A DNA stretch of 64,000 nt from Corbicula japonica (Eukaryota; Mollusca; Bivalvia; Venerida; Cyrenidae), in the NCBI GenBank assembly GCA_038501625.1, contig JAZAYU010000128.1, positions 1-64,000 on the forward strand, read 5' to 3'. Below are positions 1-10,990 of this stretch, piece by piece. The position numbers were made by a program, and so were the translations under genes. The notes beneath the pieces were generated by a model, which worked only from the letters and a program-made list of their open reading frames with translations, was not told the origin of the DNA and ran no database searches. Position 1 is the first letter of the stretch. The number at the start of each line of letters is the position of its first letter.

Positions 1-2079
1 GCCGTAGTCTTCCAATATAAAGGTCAAGCTATCCGCGAGAATATCTTCTCAAGAAAACCTCAAACGGCACGAAACAAGAACAACAAAACTTGCAGGCTCC
101 AAACAGCCAGAAGATGAACTGCACTATATAGAAGTTGCCAACTTAGAAGAAGACTTATTAATAAATCTAGAGAGGCAAACTTCTCCCAACCAGCTGGAAA
201 TGCGGACACAACGCAGTTAACAAGATTCCCTTAAATCATTGGTTTATTAACAAACAAAACTTGCTAAATTAGAGTTTTTAAACGTCAGTGATAAAAGATA
301 AGAAGAACGTGAAGAAATATCAGAGTTCTAAATCTATTGATAAGAACCCTAAGTAAAGACGAGTATGTATTTATATACAATGTACTCATGGACAAAAGTC
401 TTGTCAGGTATGGTTTTCCATATTATTTGTAAAAGAGATGAAGTTTTTATCGCACACTCATAAATTTGGTATCGCTGGAAAAAGGATATCAATATGCATT
501 CAATAAAGTCAATTAGCATATATTTTAGGTAAGTGCTTATCTTTAATCCAAAGTGATCAAGACGAGTTAGTTGTGCAGAAAACATTTCGATCTTGCCGAA
601 GACAGACTAAAGCGTACAAAGTTTATCCACGATAACTCTGAAGTGGAGGATATGAATGTTGAATTAAAATCAATACCGGATTTTGAAGACAATACATTTT
701 AATAAGTAATTCTCAACATTAACAGCAAAGAGTGGCAGGGGATCAATAATTTTGGTATGTAAATGTTAAATTCTTTGTCGTTTAACAAGGGAATTTACAA
801 ACATTTACAAACAGTAAGATGTGTTTATGACATTAGTTTATAACTTTATGTACTTCCTGACCAAAATCATATTTGTTATATTTTAGCCAAAATTTTTCCA
901 AAACTTATTAACTGTCTACGCTTGTGGTTCAAAGATTGACCATATTTATAAATACATCAATTTTATAGTACCCAAAAATCTGTCTTCGTCTGACAGCAAT
1001 ACATTGTACTAATGACTCTTTATGAGCTGACACAGTGTAATATTAGTTCTAAAAAGGATTTTATTACAGTAACTCTAGATGTGACATTAATTTATACACT
1101 GGTATACCTTTTGAAGAAGTACTTGGAAATTAATATTCGCATATAAATTTCAATTCCCATTTAAGCTTTGGACCCAAGCTTTTTCGTCAAAATCGAGAGT
1201 GAAGTGAACTTCATTACTGCATCAAATATCAATCATTTTGTAGCAATCTGTACTCATTTTGAATCGCTTTTGTTGACGAAAACGGAGCTGCTATCGCAGG
1301 CGACACCGTACAGGTATTTGTTTCGATTGTAATTGGAAATAACTTAAAATGATATAATACGACCCGGTCAACATTGTCGGAATCGGTGGTGAGAAAAAAC
1401 TGGTTTTACACAAAAATATATTGTTGCGCTCCGAATAGACATTTAAGTAATATAACTATTTTCTAGTTATATTTGTTAAAGTACAGGGTTATGTTTTGAT
1501 TTGAGCCTGTACATATAAATTGTAGAATTCGACGCTTGTGTTTGTTATTTTAAAAAATAGTCTTTGTAGTTTCTGAAAATGTAAAACATTTAAAAATGAA
1601 GAAAATCTAATGCAAGGCTCAGTGATAATTATAGTGTGTTTTTACAGCAGATATTCCTACTGTCCGCGTTGAATTTGTTTCACTAAAAAATCAATCACAA
1701 TTGTCAAAATACTAGTTTATATTTGTTTTGTCTTTTTAGATAAGTTAATATTCATAAACGCTGAAAATTTTATCAAAAAATATTGAGTGGAATCTGATGG
1801 GAGAATTTTCTTTAATAGCGTGTATTGGGCTGGGAAAACATCAATTATGACATTGATTACAGAAAATTGCAATTTTGTGCAATTTATGTCACATGCCAAA
1901 TACAGTATTATTGCGCCTATCTTCAATGCACGTTTGTAAAAATATGTCTGTTCTGTTGATAAAAAGCAAAGGGGAACCTCTATATACAATTTTGAAACAG
2001 TAAATTGGACAGAAAGATTTAGCTCAGACAACTATTTTTGCAGATTTAAATTTTTACATACTAATATTGAACATGCGAT
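1..2079. other. gene-free stretch, no recognised element
   Basis: AT-rich DNA with stop codons in all frames. The longest open stretch is about 104 codons on the minus strand near 1.72-2.03 kb; it has low-complexity composition, no motif I recognise and no splice context, so I do not call it a gene. The first 240 bases are less AT-rich and could be decayed coding or retroelement sequence, but no family could be assigned. Confidence 0.5.
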
Positions 2080-2440
2080 AATTTGGGAATGTGCACATGA
2101 TTTCAAAACTTTACTGAATGCATTCAAAATAAGTCAGTTACGGATCAATAAATCGTATCTCCACAAAACTACCTTCTTATGTGAACGTTGTGGAATACTA
2201 ACAGATGATGGTGTAAAACACTGTACCTTGGAATGCTCTGAAACTGGATCAATAAGGAAATGTTATTTTTTTAAGATCAGTTATTAAACGAATTTGGACA
2301 ATGTATTGTTTGCGAACTTAGAAATGATGATAACGAATCAAAGTTTCAAAAAACGAATAGACAGGCATATATTATTCTATTAGTAGTAAAGCAGTGAACA
2401 CGCACTTCTAAGGAATTGCTATATCGTTCCTAGTAAAAGC
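2080..2440 (+). mobile_element. non-LTR retrotransposon ORF2 C-terminal remnant
   Basis: One frame reads a Cys-rich segment near 2174-2245 with the spacing C-x2-C, then D-D-G-V-K-H-C and T-L-E-C. This is the layout of the zinc-knuckle-like C terminus of many LINE ORF2 proteins (compare F-C-S-K-C ... F-Q-C-P in the element at 39.5 kb). Stops and frame breaks show that it is dead. The 3' end is not clear; a short AT-rich stretch around 2.44-2.47 kb may be its tail. The 5' part of the element is absent. Confidence 0.45.
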
Positions 2441-2920
2441 TATGTAAATAAATAATGTTATATATATTACTTGTATTTATAGATTTCTACAATAACCATG
2501 CAAAACAAAAACCAAATCCGTGTATGCAAAAAAGTAAGGTGAACTTCATACCATAATAATAAATCTTACATAATTAAAAAAAACTCCTGTTAAAAACATG
2601 CATGGGGTCTGGTTTTGCGTTGCTGTTGTTTCTTTCTTTTGTTGAGCCCGCGTTCTCATGATTGCCTGCTAAAAATGTAACAAAACTTATTTTGTAGAAT
2701 TATTGCTCATTCGTTAATCATGTTTCTAAGGATTTTGTATTATGCTTGTATGCCCATATTAATTCATCATGAAAGACGGTAAAATTCTCTGAAACATGCT
2801 TATAGTAACACAAATATAAGATTGATCTGTACATATGTGTTAGTCGAAGATCATTTTTGGAGACCTGTCTCGGGTCTCAACCGTCTGACTGTTTGGGCCG
2901 GAGTCGTGGGGCTCGGTCGG

Positions 2921-2992
2921 GTCTCGGGAGTCTGATTGGCTGAAATGGCGAAGGGGCGCAATTTTGGCCAATCAGACGCTTGGGACTTGGGA
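2921..2992. repeat. hairpin repeat, diverged relative of the 6.02-kb hairpin
   Basis: An imperfect inverted repeat: GTCTGATTGGCTGAAA on the left is answered by TTTTGGCCAATCAGAC on the right around a G-rich centre. The same CTGATTGGCTGAAA core forms the arms of the hairpin at 6020-6157, so both are probably members of one non-autonomous hairpin family. The surrounding 2870-3020 is unusually GC-rich for this window. Confidence 0.45.
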
Positions 2993-3123
2993 CTGTTCTC
3001 TCGGTGTTATGGTACCGGGCCCTGGTCACCATTTCGATAGGTAGCACGCTTGAGATGGTGACTTTCTTCATGTGTTTGCTTTCTGTGTTTTTGTGATCTT
3101 ATGTTTATGTTAAATGTCTTTGT

Positions 3124-3980
3124 AGTACGCAACCTGGCCCAGGAAAATTTCACTTTCGTTGCACCCCAGGTGGGGGGGGGGGGGGGGGCAAAGATTGTGT
3201 GGTACTGTTGTAAAGCTTAGGATGTCTACAATCAGAATTTACTTGTTAGACCTTCATAAAGTGGTGCATGAAGAAGTCTAACAAGGATAACGGTGATGAT
3301 GATTATGATGATGGTGATAATAATAATAATAATAATAATGGTTTGTTATTTAGATCTATATTTTCATAATAAAAGGTGTAAATTTATCACTACACGTAAT
3401 CATGTGTTCAAAGAGTATGGTTCTACAAAACCATGATGGCATTAATTGCATTTATTCTATATCTCATGAGCAGCTAAATATAACATATTTGGTCCAGAAA
3501 TAACTAGCAAATTGGTTGTATATCATTTTAACTTACCATTTTGAATTTGAAAAATGTTAAAAGGACATTAATAACTTTACTGTTAGGAAAAGAAGACAAA
3601 CAGCAATGGCATAACTACAAATAAGGGAAATAACTGATAAACAATACAAAACAAGGGAAGTAACTGCTGCTGAAATCACTCAAACATGTTTTCTTTTCAT
3701 TATAATACAATTGCAACAAATAAAAACAACATTTGTTTGTGTTATGTAAATGATATAGGCAAGTTGCTATGTGGTGTGTAAAACAGTTTTTTCTATGGGT
3801 GTGGTCATGTAAACCTGGTTGCCATGGTTATGCACAACTTTATATATGTCTAACAAGTGAATTCTTACTGCAGACATCCTAAGCTTTCCAACGGTACCAG
3901 TCAACCTTTGCCCCCCCCCCCCCCCTGGGGTGCAACGAAATCACATTTCTAGGCCCTTTCTGAATATTAGGTTGCGTACT
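3124..3980. mobile_element. non-autonomous DNA transposon with about 150-bp terminal inverted repeats
   Basis: The ends match in inverted orientation, starting AGTACGCAACCT. Each arm contains CGTTGCACCCCAGG, a poly-G (or poly-C) run, CAAAG, a TGGTAC stretch and AAAGCTTAGGATGTCT. Left arm is roughly 3124-3272 and right arm 3832-3980. The centre holds ATG/AAT trinucleotide repeats and no coding sequence. Flanks (TTTGT left, ATTGT right) give no clear target duplication, so the superfamily is open. Confidence 0.75.
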
Positions 3981-4013
3981 ATTGTATATTTTGAAGTTCT
4001 TGACTTTGACATG

Positions 4014-4069
<56 letters not shown>
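4014..4069. repeat. (TA)n microsatellite
   Basis: An uninterrupted run of about 26-28 TA dinucleotides at one end of the tRNA-derived composite element. The apparent Tyr-Ile reading frame across it is an artefact of the repeat. Confidence 0.95.
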
Positions 4070-4071
<2 letters not shown>

Positions 4072-4713
4072 CTGACAGGTGCAGATAACTATAGAGACAG
4101 CTTTAAGATACAGATACAGGGAATCCGGGTGCGCTGCCATAGCTCTTTTCGAAGAAACCCTCTGGTTCTTTGACGTTCCCGGTGTAGCACCGATACACGC
4201 ACTGAAAGTTTACTTCCTGGAAGTGAACCAGAACTAAGTTGGGTGGGAAACACTAGAGGTATAATACAGAAATTTCAAGTGCCTTGTTCGGGATTCGAAC
4301 TCACGACCTCCGGATTGGTAGACCAACGCGTTACCACTGGACCACCCGTCCACCCATACTATGTGACAGTCTAAAACCATAATCACGAAGAGGCAGCAAC
4401 GGCGTGTCATATATTTGCATTCATTTTACATAAAATGGGGTAGGCAAGTACTTAAAGGTCATTTGTTTATAAACCATATATCTGATTTTGTAGCTCGATA
4501 TCATATTACCTAAATTTTACTTTGCCCAGTGTGGGAGAAATACGGTTAAAGCACTGTTAACAAATTTCATTAGAAATCGCGATTGATTTTGGATTTGTTT
4601 ACCATACAAAAGCGCCACCTGTCGGTCAGACTTTTTATATTGCGATGTCTCTAGACGTTCGTCAAAGCAGTGTGACACTGATCAATGACAGAACGTCTAG
4701 ATGATCTAGACTA
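4060..4713 (-). mobile_element. tRNA-derived composite repeat, inverted copy of 13972-14625
   Basis: On the minus strand this matches 13972-14625 almost end to end: a 5' hairpin with TCTAGACGTTC arms (4650-4697), the stretch around CGCCACCTGTCGG, a tRNA-like block (4279-4352) with box B GAGTTCGAATCCC, and a 3' part ending near the (TA)n tract. Unlike the 13.97-kb copy it lacks the right terminal repeat. Sequence related to 14850-14960 lies at about 4740-4870, on the other side of the hairpin, so the modules are in a different order. Confidence 0.7.
4279..4352 (-). repeat. tRNA-like SINE head
   Basis: On the minus strand, box A resembles GTGGTCCAGTGGTAACGCG and box B is GAGTTCGAATCCC, spaced as in tRNA genes. 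It is embedded in a dispersed repeat whose flanks are also shared with the 14.33-kb copy, and the anticodon arm does not fold convincingly. It is therefore called a tRNA-derived repeat and not a functional tRNA. Confidence 0.7.
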
Positions 4714-4869
4714 GGTTTTTCGGGGTCTTACTTTTTTCTTTACTGTTCTAACTTTTCTTAGCGTATGTAAATTAAACATATAAAAATAACATCGGTTTGA
4801 GCAAAGTTTGATGGAACTGCATTGTGCCGTTTGAGAGACTTTTGTATTTTTCTCTTTTTGTTTGTCTAT

Positions 4870-6019
4870 GGCAACTCAATGGCGAAAGGCGCAATACCTT
4901 AATATGATTTAAATTTGTTCTAGCCATGACAATAGGGCCAACCAATTCACAGCAAAGCATTCTAACATTAATATCATCTAAAGTTTTTTCAGTCATGGCA
5001 ATAGGGTCAACCGTTCCCAAGCAATATGAATATGGAAATGACGTTTACATTACTTTTTGAACATCCCTCGTACAAACGTTATCATATTATGTTCCGTACT
5101 GATGGAAGCATGAAGTTGTAACATACAAGCTATAGAACATTTTCAAATAGATCCTTATGATGGTGGTCAGCAAACAAGTTTACATTTTTCTCGTTTATGA
5201 ACAGGTTTTAAATCAAATACGTAAACATTATTATCGATGTATGGAAATCAACTGTTCGAGTTTCAGAATGTAACTTTTATAAGTAAAACCATTCTCATTT
5301 ATTTTGAGTTCAAACAATCTACCAGTAACAATTTTCGAATAATGGTTCAATGTATAAATTCGGTATATGAATAAGCAAGGCTACATATTCTTTGTTCAAG
5401 TTAACACCGCTGAAAAAATCTTTCTTCTAATCAGCCAGGCCTCGCTAACATCGCTTGAAAAAAGATTATGTCAAACGTATGTAACTTCAATCAATCAACA
5501 ATCAATCAACAACAATCAACAGTAAGCCATCCAACTTCTTAGATTTCTTGAAATTAAACTACAATTCTGAGTAATTTTAAGAGGTTTTTAATTATTATAT
5601 GTATGGCTGGCTACTAGATATTTGTTGTTATAAAGAAACATCATACAATACTACTTAATTCTCCCCAACGCAGTAACTGAGATTGGCTTTAACAATCACT
5701 TTATTCAAAGTTACCAAATATTAACACGTGTGATGAAACAGTATGACGCGGAAATTATTTGTTGAAGTGTTGGATAATTTAACACCGATTTTAAACAATA
5801 GCAATTCCATGAACAATTGGCTTAGGTTTTTACCAACCCCTTATCCTTAAAAGCAACATCAACACAACAATATGTGCACACGAGATAAATATCTTGCATA
5901 TGGTTAAGTTGTCAGATGTGCTCTTTAGATCTTATTGTTTTGTTTTCATAACAGACGAACAAGGAGCATTGCAAATTATTTTTTCGCGATAAAACAAAAG
6001 CACTCATCAAACAGCGCCC
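4870..6019. other. gene-free stretch
   Basis: AT-rich sequence without a convincing reading frame. It contains a short CAATCAATCAACAA-type simple repeat near 5493-5522 and nothing else I can name. Confidence 0.5.
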
Positions 6020-6157
6020 AAGGTTATAAAACTTAGCATGGAAACCAGTCTCAAATCTCAAGCATCTGATTGGCTGAAAAGGCGACCAGTCGCCATTTCA
6101 GCCAATCAGATGCTTGAAATTTGAGACTGGTTTCCAATCTCAGCTTTATAACTTCAA
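6020..6157. repeat. hairpin MITE-like palindrome
   Basis: Arms of about 60 bp pair with few mismatches: GAAACCAGTCTCAAA at 6041 mirrors TTTGAGACTGGTTTC near 6120-6134, and the centre is GGCGACCAGTCGCC. AAGGTTATAAA and TTTATAACTT lie at the outer ends. No coding capacity. Probably a small non-autonomous DNA transposon. Confidence 0.75.
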
Positions 6158-6860
6158 CTCTGGTTAAAACCTACAATGAAAACTTATTGACTTAAAATAT
6201 CAACACAGATGTCTTTCAAAAGTCGCTTCATATTCAAGTTTTATGTTATTATTGCGAAAATATGTACGCCTCATAGCTTATAAATAACAGCAAGTCCAAT
6301 ATTGACATCTCTAATAACGACCAGATGAGCTGGACTTGCTCCGTACCTCATCGTCAGACACCCACGACTCCGTTAATCTCCATTCCACGACTTGAGTAAA
6401 ATTTTTGGTGTGATTACAGACAAAACTACCTTTCTTGGCGAAAAACATACAAAATGACAAATTTCCCTGCACTTTACTCTGAAAATTCTTGGATATTTCT
6501 CGCCGATTCAGTTTCCGTGTCGAAGGTAACTTGTGTTCCACTAAGAGTTCATACTCCATCTAGGTACTAAAGGAGTTGGAAAAATGTGTAGCAGGTTCAT
6601 AGCTATATCTCAATTTTAAGAGATATTTATAAAATGAGTCGAAGTTAAAAAATTTACAAATATTCTTCCAAGATGGCGGACTTTTGTTTACAAAATGCAT
6701 GGTAAGGTGCAGTTTGATTACCCACCCTGAAAACGGAATCGTCGAACGAGGATATCGATTCCGACGATGCCCGTACCTACATGTATAATAAAACTCTATA
6801 TTTCATCGTAAGTGAGAATTTAAATAAGTCTTAGATAACCGATTAATTCTGAAGGTGTTT
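6158..6860. other. gene-free stretch
   Basis: No gene recognised. One minus-strand frame of 82 codons (6311-6559) is open, but it shows no domain and no splice partners. The phrase CAAGATGGCGGAC at 6668 resembles a translation start context, but the frame after it closes quickly. Confidence 0.45.
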
Positions 6861-8551
6861 CACGGTATGTATCCCAATAATCAACTCTCGGAAGACAATG
6901 TCAGGCTCAGAGGATAAGAACGGCTAAAGATTTGGATGAGAGTGAGAAAAGCGTAAATATGTTTACTTTTATCTTTTACTAATGCCGATTTAAATCACGT
7001 TAGTGATTGCAATCGTTCTGGGCTAATATAAGCTATACAAAACTGCAATAGGTCGAGTGCGGATGCAGACGTAGCTCAGGTGATGACATAGGCTCATTAA
7101 AAACAAAAAGAAGAGCTTATAAACCACAGAACTCTACTGAATTGAGAAAAAAAGAAGAGAAAAAACAATGATATAACTTCCAGAAGAACTACTTGAATGG
7201 CGCCCCATTTAGATCAACATTCAAAGAAATAATTCTAAGAAGATAAAGCGTTATTTTGTAATTTCCCATTGTTTGCTTTCTCTAGAATTTAAATATTTTG
7301 TTCAAAACTATGTACACTAACTACTAAAAGCAATATAATTTCTGTTGAACTTTTTTGTAGGTCAATGTGTACACTGACTGGACTATAGGTCCTTTTGGAA
7401 ACATACCATAATATCACTTAAATCGCTAAAGGGACATCAAAATAATGACCAATCGTTTATACATCGCTAAAATCTTTTTTATTAATTCTTACGACATTTT
7501 GTCCATTATTATCACGCATCGACACGTGGTAGTGATTGCCACTGCTGGCCCGTCATCAGGTAAACACAGCTTTAGAAGTAAGGGGCGAAACGGTTCTGAG
7601 GGTCCTTGTCTAAGGATGTCGATGTGTTTTTGTTACCTGTACATAGTGGTGTGGACCACGAATTGCTATAAATTCTAACAAAAATTTTCTAATATACGTT
7701 TTTCTGGCAAAAGACAATTGAAACGTCACTAAAGGTAACTTATTTTATTTATTTTAATTTTTATTTTATCCATCTAGCAGAATGATGCCGACGGCTCTTC
7801 ATTATATTTTTCTAATAAACATTTTATTTCATTTCTCATTTTGAATCTGTTATTTCTATTGGTTGCAAAAGAAACCACAATTTGTCAAGAAAAGAACTTT
7901 TGCAAATGTTAATCCCTTCATCACAAAACATTTTGTTAGATGAGTTGTCGCTTGAAGACATTGTTAACACACACGCACGGACAAAGGCGAACATAGAACG
8001 TCATTTCACAGTTGAGAAATGATAAAAAAGTATTGATACATTTTCCTGAAGATAAAATTAAAAGCCTGGCGATTATTCAGTTTGAGCCAACTATTATCTT
8101 CAACAAATTTTACTGAAGCCATTGATGATCAATCTCGCTTTGACATCTTCAGAAAAAGTAAGATTTAGATTAATTTTTACCGAACTGTGTTACCATTTTG
8201 TGATTGTTTATTAACAGAGGGACAGTAAAGGATCAAATAGTTATGTTTTCTTCACTCGAATACCTAAATACGGATGGAAACTTGTTTAAGTTTGAGCGAT
8301 GGGTCAAATTTTCCTTCTTCTTCGGTGATTTTCACCACAATATAGGGACTGTCTGCAAAACCATTGCAGTTTTATATAGCTTATGTTGGCTTAGAACGAT
8401 TGCAATCAGTAACGTCATTTAAATCGGCATTAGTAAAAGATAAAAGTAAATATACTTACGCTTTTCGCACTCTCATCCAAATCTCTAGCCGTTCTTATCC
8501 TTCGAGCCTGGCATTGTCTTCCGAGTGTTGATTATTGGGATACATACCGTG
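6861..8551. mobile_element. foldback-type DNA transposon with about 190-bp inverted termini
   Basis: The left arm (6861 to about 7052) and right arm (about 8360 to 8551) are inverted copies beginning CACGGTATGTATCCCAATAA and continuing through TTTGGATGAGAGTG and ACTAATGCCGATTTAAAT. The sequence TGTTT directly precedes the left end and follows the right end, consistent with a 5-bp target duplication. The 1.3-kb interior shows only short frames; one near 7900-8023 reads about 45 sense codons but carries no motif I recognise. No transposase could be identified. Confidence 0.8.
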
Positions 8552-8624
8552 TGTTTGAGCAAATCGATTGATTGGAAGTGGTCTCCTCAGTTTTATATAT
8601 TTGCAACATGAGTTTTAATTATAA

Positions 8625-9607
8625 TGTCTCCCCCCCCCCTCTGGGGGAGACATATTGTTTTTGCCCTGTCTGTCTGTCCGTCACTCCGTCTGTTCGTCTG
8701 TCACACTTCGTTTCCGCTCAATAACTTGAGTACCCTTTGACCCAGAGCCTTCAAACGTCATAGGATGATAGCCCTTATTGAGTAAAAGAACCCTATTGAT
8801 TTGGGGTCAGTAGGTCAAAGGTCAAGGTCACAGTGACCCGAAGAGTGAAAACAGTTTCCGCTCAATAACTCGAGTACACTTTGACCCAGAGCCTTCAAAC
8901 TTTATAGGGTGATAGCCCTTATTAAGTAAAAAAACTCTATTGATATTAAAGTCAGTAGGTCAAAGGTCAAGGTCACAGTGACCCGAAGAGTGAAAACCGT
9001 TTCCGCTCAATAACTCAAGTACCCTTTGTCCCAGAGCCTTTAAGCTTCACAGGGTGATAGCTCTTATTGAGTAAAAGAACCCTATTGATTTTGGGGTCAG
9101 TAGGTTAAAGGTCGAGGTCACAGTGACCCGAAGAGGGAAAACCGTTTCCGCTTAAAAACTCGAGTACCCTTTGACCCAGAGCCTTCAATCTTCATATGGT
9201 AATAGTCCTTATTGAGTAGAAAAATCATATTGATTTTTGGGGTTAGTAGGTCAAAGGTCAAGGTCACAGTTACCCGAAGAGTGAAAACCCGTTTCCGCTC
9301 AATAACTCGAATACCCTTTGACCCAGAGTCTTCAACCTTCATAGGGTGATAGCCCTTATTGAGTAGAAGAATTTTATGGATTTTGGGGTAAGTAGGTCAA
9401 AGGTCAAGGTCACAAGGGCCCGAAGAGTGAAAACCGTTTCCACTCAATAACAGGAGTTCTATTTTACACAGAGCCTTCATACTTCATACGATGTATGTCC
9501 TTATTGAATAGAGGACTTCTATTGATTTTGGGGTCAGTAAGTCAAAGGTCAAGGTCACAGGGGTCATGGTGCAGGGGTCATGGCGCAGGGGGGGGGGGGG
9601 AGACATG
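8625..9607. repeat. minisatellite-bearing dispersed element, about 6 units
   Basis: Bounded by a C-run followed by TCTGGGGGAGACAT on the left and by a G-run followed by GAGACATGCG on the right. Between them a unit of roughly 115-150 bp repeats about six times: GTTTCCGCTCAATAACT, then TTTGACCCAGAGCCTTCAA, then TAGGGTGATAGCCCTTATT, then GGTCAGTAGGTCAAAGGTC. The later units are more diverged. The short open frames inside are products of the periodicity. Confidence 0.85.
8812..9568. promoter_or_regulatory. cluster of AGGTCA half-sites (nuclear-receptor-like elements)
   Basis: Each minisatellite unit carries AGGTCAAAGGTCAAGGTCA followed in several units by CAGTGACC. Seen at 8812, 8957, 9112 (two changes), 9248, 9394 and about 9540 (degenerate). 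AGGTCA-A-AGGTCA is a DR1 and AGGTCA-CAG-TGACC is close to an inverted repeat with 3-bp spacing, which are the layouts bound by RXR/HNF4-type and oestrogen-receptor-type factors. That these are used in vivo is inference only. Confidence 0.4.
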
Positions 9608-9769
9608 CGTTTTTTCTAAAAAAAACATCTCGTTAATTTTGAATCTTTCTTGAACAGCAAATATTCTCAATAAAACAAATTTCGCATAAACAAATGTTTA
9701 GCCAATAAATTGTATGTTTCTCAACCCTGCAACAAACACAACAGACTACCAACTTCGCTATTCGGAAAG

Positions 9770-9900
9770 ATCACAAACACAAAACAAAAATGAGAATCCG
9801 AGAGACTGCCGTCTTCCAGAAGTCGGCGCAAAGCAATTTGCCTCTTAAACCAGGTTTTTAGGGTAACCAATCTCACACATTCCCTTACAGGTTCACATAT
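9770..9900 (+). repeat. SINE-like repeat family S2, partial diverged copy
   Basis: Shares AAAATGAGAATCCGAG, a CGCC/GTCTTCC stretch, GCAAAGCAATTTGCC and AAACCAGGTTTTT with the other members of the family (best copy at 61045-61285). The A/G-rich body is missing. Confidence 0.5.
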
Positions 9901-10004
9901 AAATAAAAAAATTACAATTTCCATTTGTGTATTTAGTCTAGTCCACCAAATGAGCTGGACATTCGAAAATTTAGCAAAGTTCAGTTTTTTTTAAATTGAT
10001 GACA

Positions 10005-10080
10005 TTGTAAACTCATGCTCTGTGTGGAGAGGTTGTGTTTTCTGAATGTGGGTTCTCCTGATAAGTATATTTCACCTTTT
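10005..10080 (-). repeat. SINE-like repeat family S2, body fragment
   Basis: On the minus strand it reads the start of the S2 body: a degenerate ATGCATATCAGGAATT-like stretch, CACATTC, and the A/C-rich segment ending near the AGAGAGCAT motif. Only about 75 bp remain. Confidence 0.45.
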
Positions 10081-10084
10081 TTAA

Positions 10085-10340
10085 AGTGTGGAGGTATTAC
10101 CGAGAGATAATGCTGACTGGAAAACCGCCCACGCCGCCTAGCTCCCGGTTGAGCGCAACTAAATATTTACACAGGTAAGCAGTACAATTAAGATTCATCA
10201 TAAAAAAGAAATGCATATGACGTTGAACATGGAACCTTCAATGCGGTATTTTCAGATTTAAAACTTTTCGTGTACAGCGGCGTATTGTTCACATATAAAA
10301 GAATGAGTTTGCCCTTAACGAAAAACAGTGGGCGGAACTG
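10085..10340 (-). repeat. dispersed repeat family S3 copy
   Basis: On the minus strand it reads GTTCCGCCCACTGTTTT, then AAGGGCAAACTCATTCTTTTAT, then ATACGCCGC and the GAGTTGCGCTCAACC stretch, matching the copies at 32.3, 59.6 and 61.6 kb. The family contains no coding sequence that I can see. Confidence 0.65.
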
Positions 10341-10384
10341 GTCACAATTATAGAAATTTGACAGTGGATCTAAGAATATAAATC

Positions 10385-10446
10385 CGGCATTTCACAGAGA
10401 ACCATGAAATCGCCAAAACAAACAACAACAACAACAACAACAAAAA
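10385..10446. repeat. (AAC)n simple repeat
   Basis: Short AACAACAAC tract, 10420-10446, next to an A-rich stretch. Confidence 0.8.
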
Positions 10447-10779
10447 CAGCAAGTATATCATAAAATATCCAAATTCATTTTGGATGTGATATTGAATCCA
10501 GCCATCTTAAAACTGGCCGAAAGAATAAAACAGAAGAAATTTTAATAGTACTATTGACATACATAAGTACCCTGCTCGACGACCTTGCAATTACGTTTCT
10601 GAATACAGCACTGATTGAATGCACGGGGAGACTTTTACATCCGCCTAAAGACACAAAGAACACCACGGTGATATTGAAATATATGAAAAGTGAAATTTGA
10701 AATTCACCGTACAGGACTTGCATGAAACTATTGTAGACTCGATTTTATTTAGTCTGCTTATGAGAAGTACTCTTATAAA

Positions 10780-10990
10780 CTATAACTGACCGCCAAGCAT
10801 AGTGTTTGAGCGCAATGCGATATTTACGCAGGTAACCAGTACGATCTCGATCGATTCCAAGCAATGGTTATATATGGCGGTGAAAATGAAACTTTTGATG
10901 CGGTATATTTAGAATTATGCCATTCCGTGATCAGCGAGGTATTGTCCCTAAATTAAAGAATATCCAATTTTTACGGTTGTTAAAAGCTAA
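10780..10990 (-). repeat. dispersed repeat family S3, diverged copy
   Basis: Shares with 10085-10340 the order GAGCGCAA..., ATTTACRCAGGTAA, CAGTACGAT, TGGCGGTGAA and GATGCGGTATWTT. It is more diverged and lacks the distal end. Confidence 0.5.

Noticed and set aside
1717..2031. 104-codon minus-strand frame
   Set aside because: No recognised motif or context.
3982..4173. Tyr-Ile repeat protein
   Set aside because: Translation of the (TA)n microsatellite.
4279..4352. Functional tRNA genes (also 14332-14404, 42191-42285, 42561-42637, 46271-46352)
   Set aside because: Boxes A and B are present, but stems pair poorly and several are embedded in repeated flanks, so they are treated as tRNA-derived repeats.
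6311..6559. 82-codon minus-strand frame with mixed composition
   Set aside because: More protein-like than most, but no domain, splice sites or homologous context could be seen.
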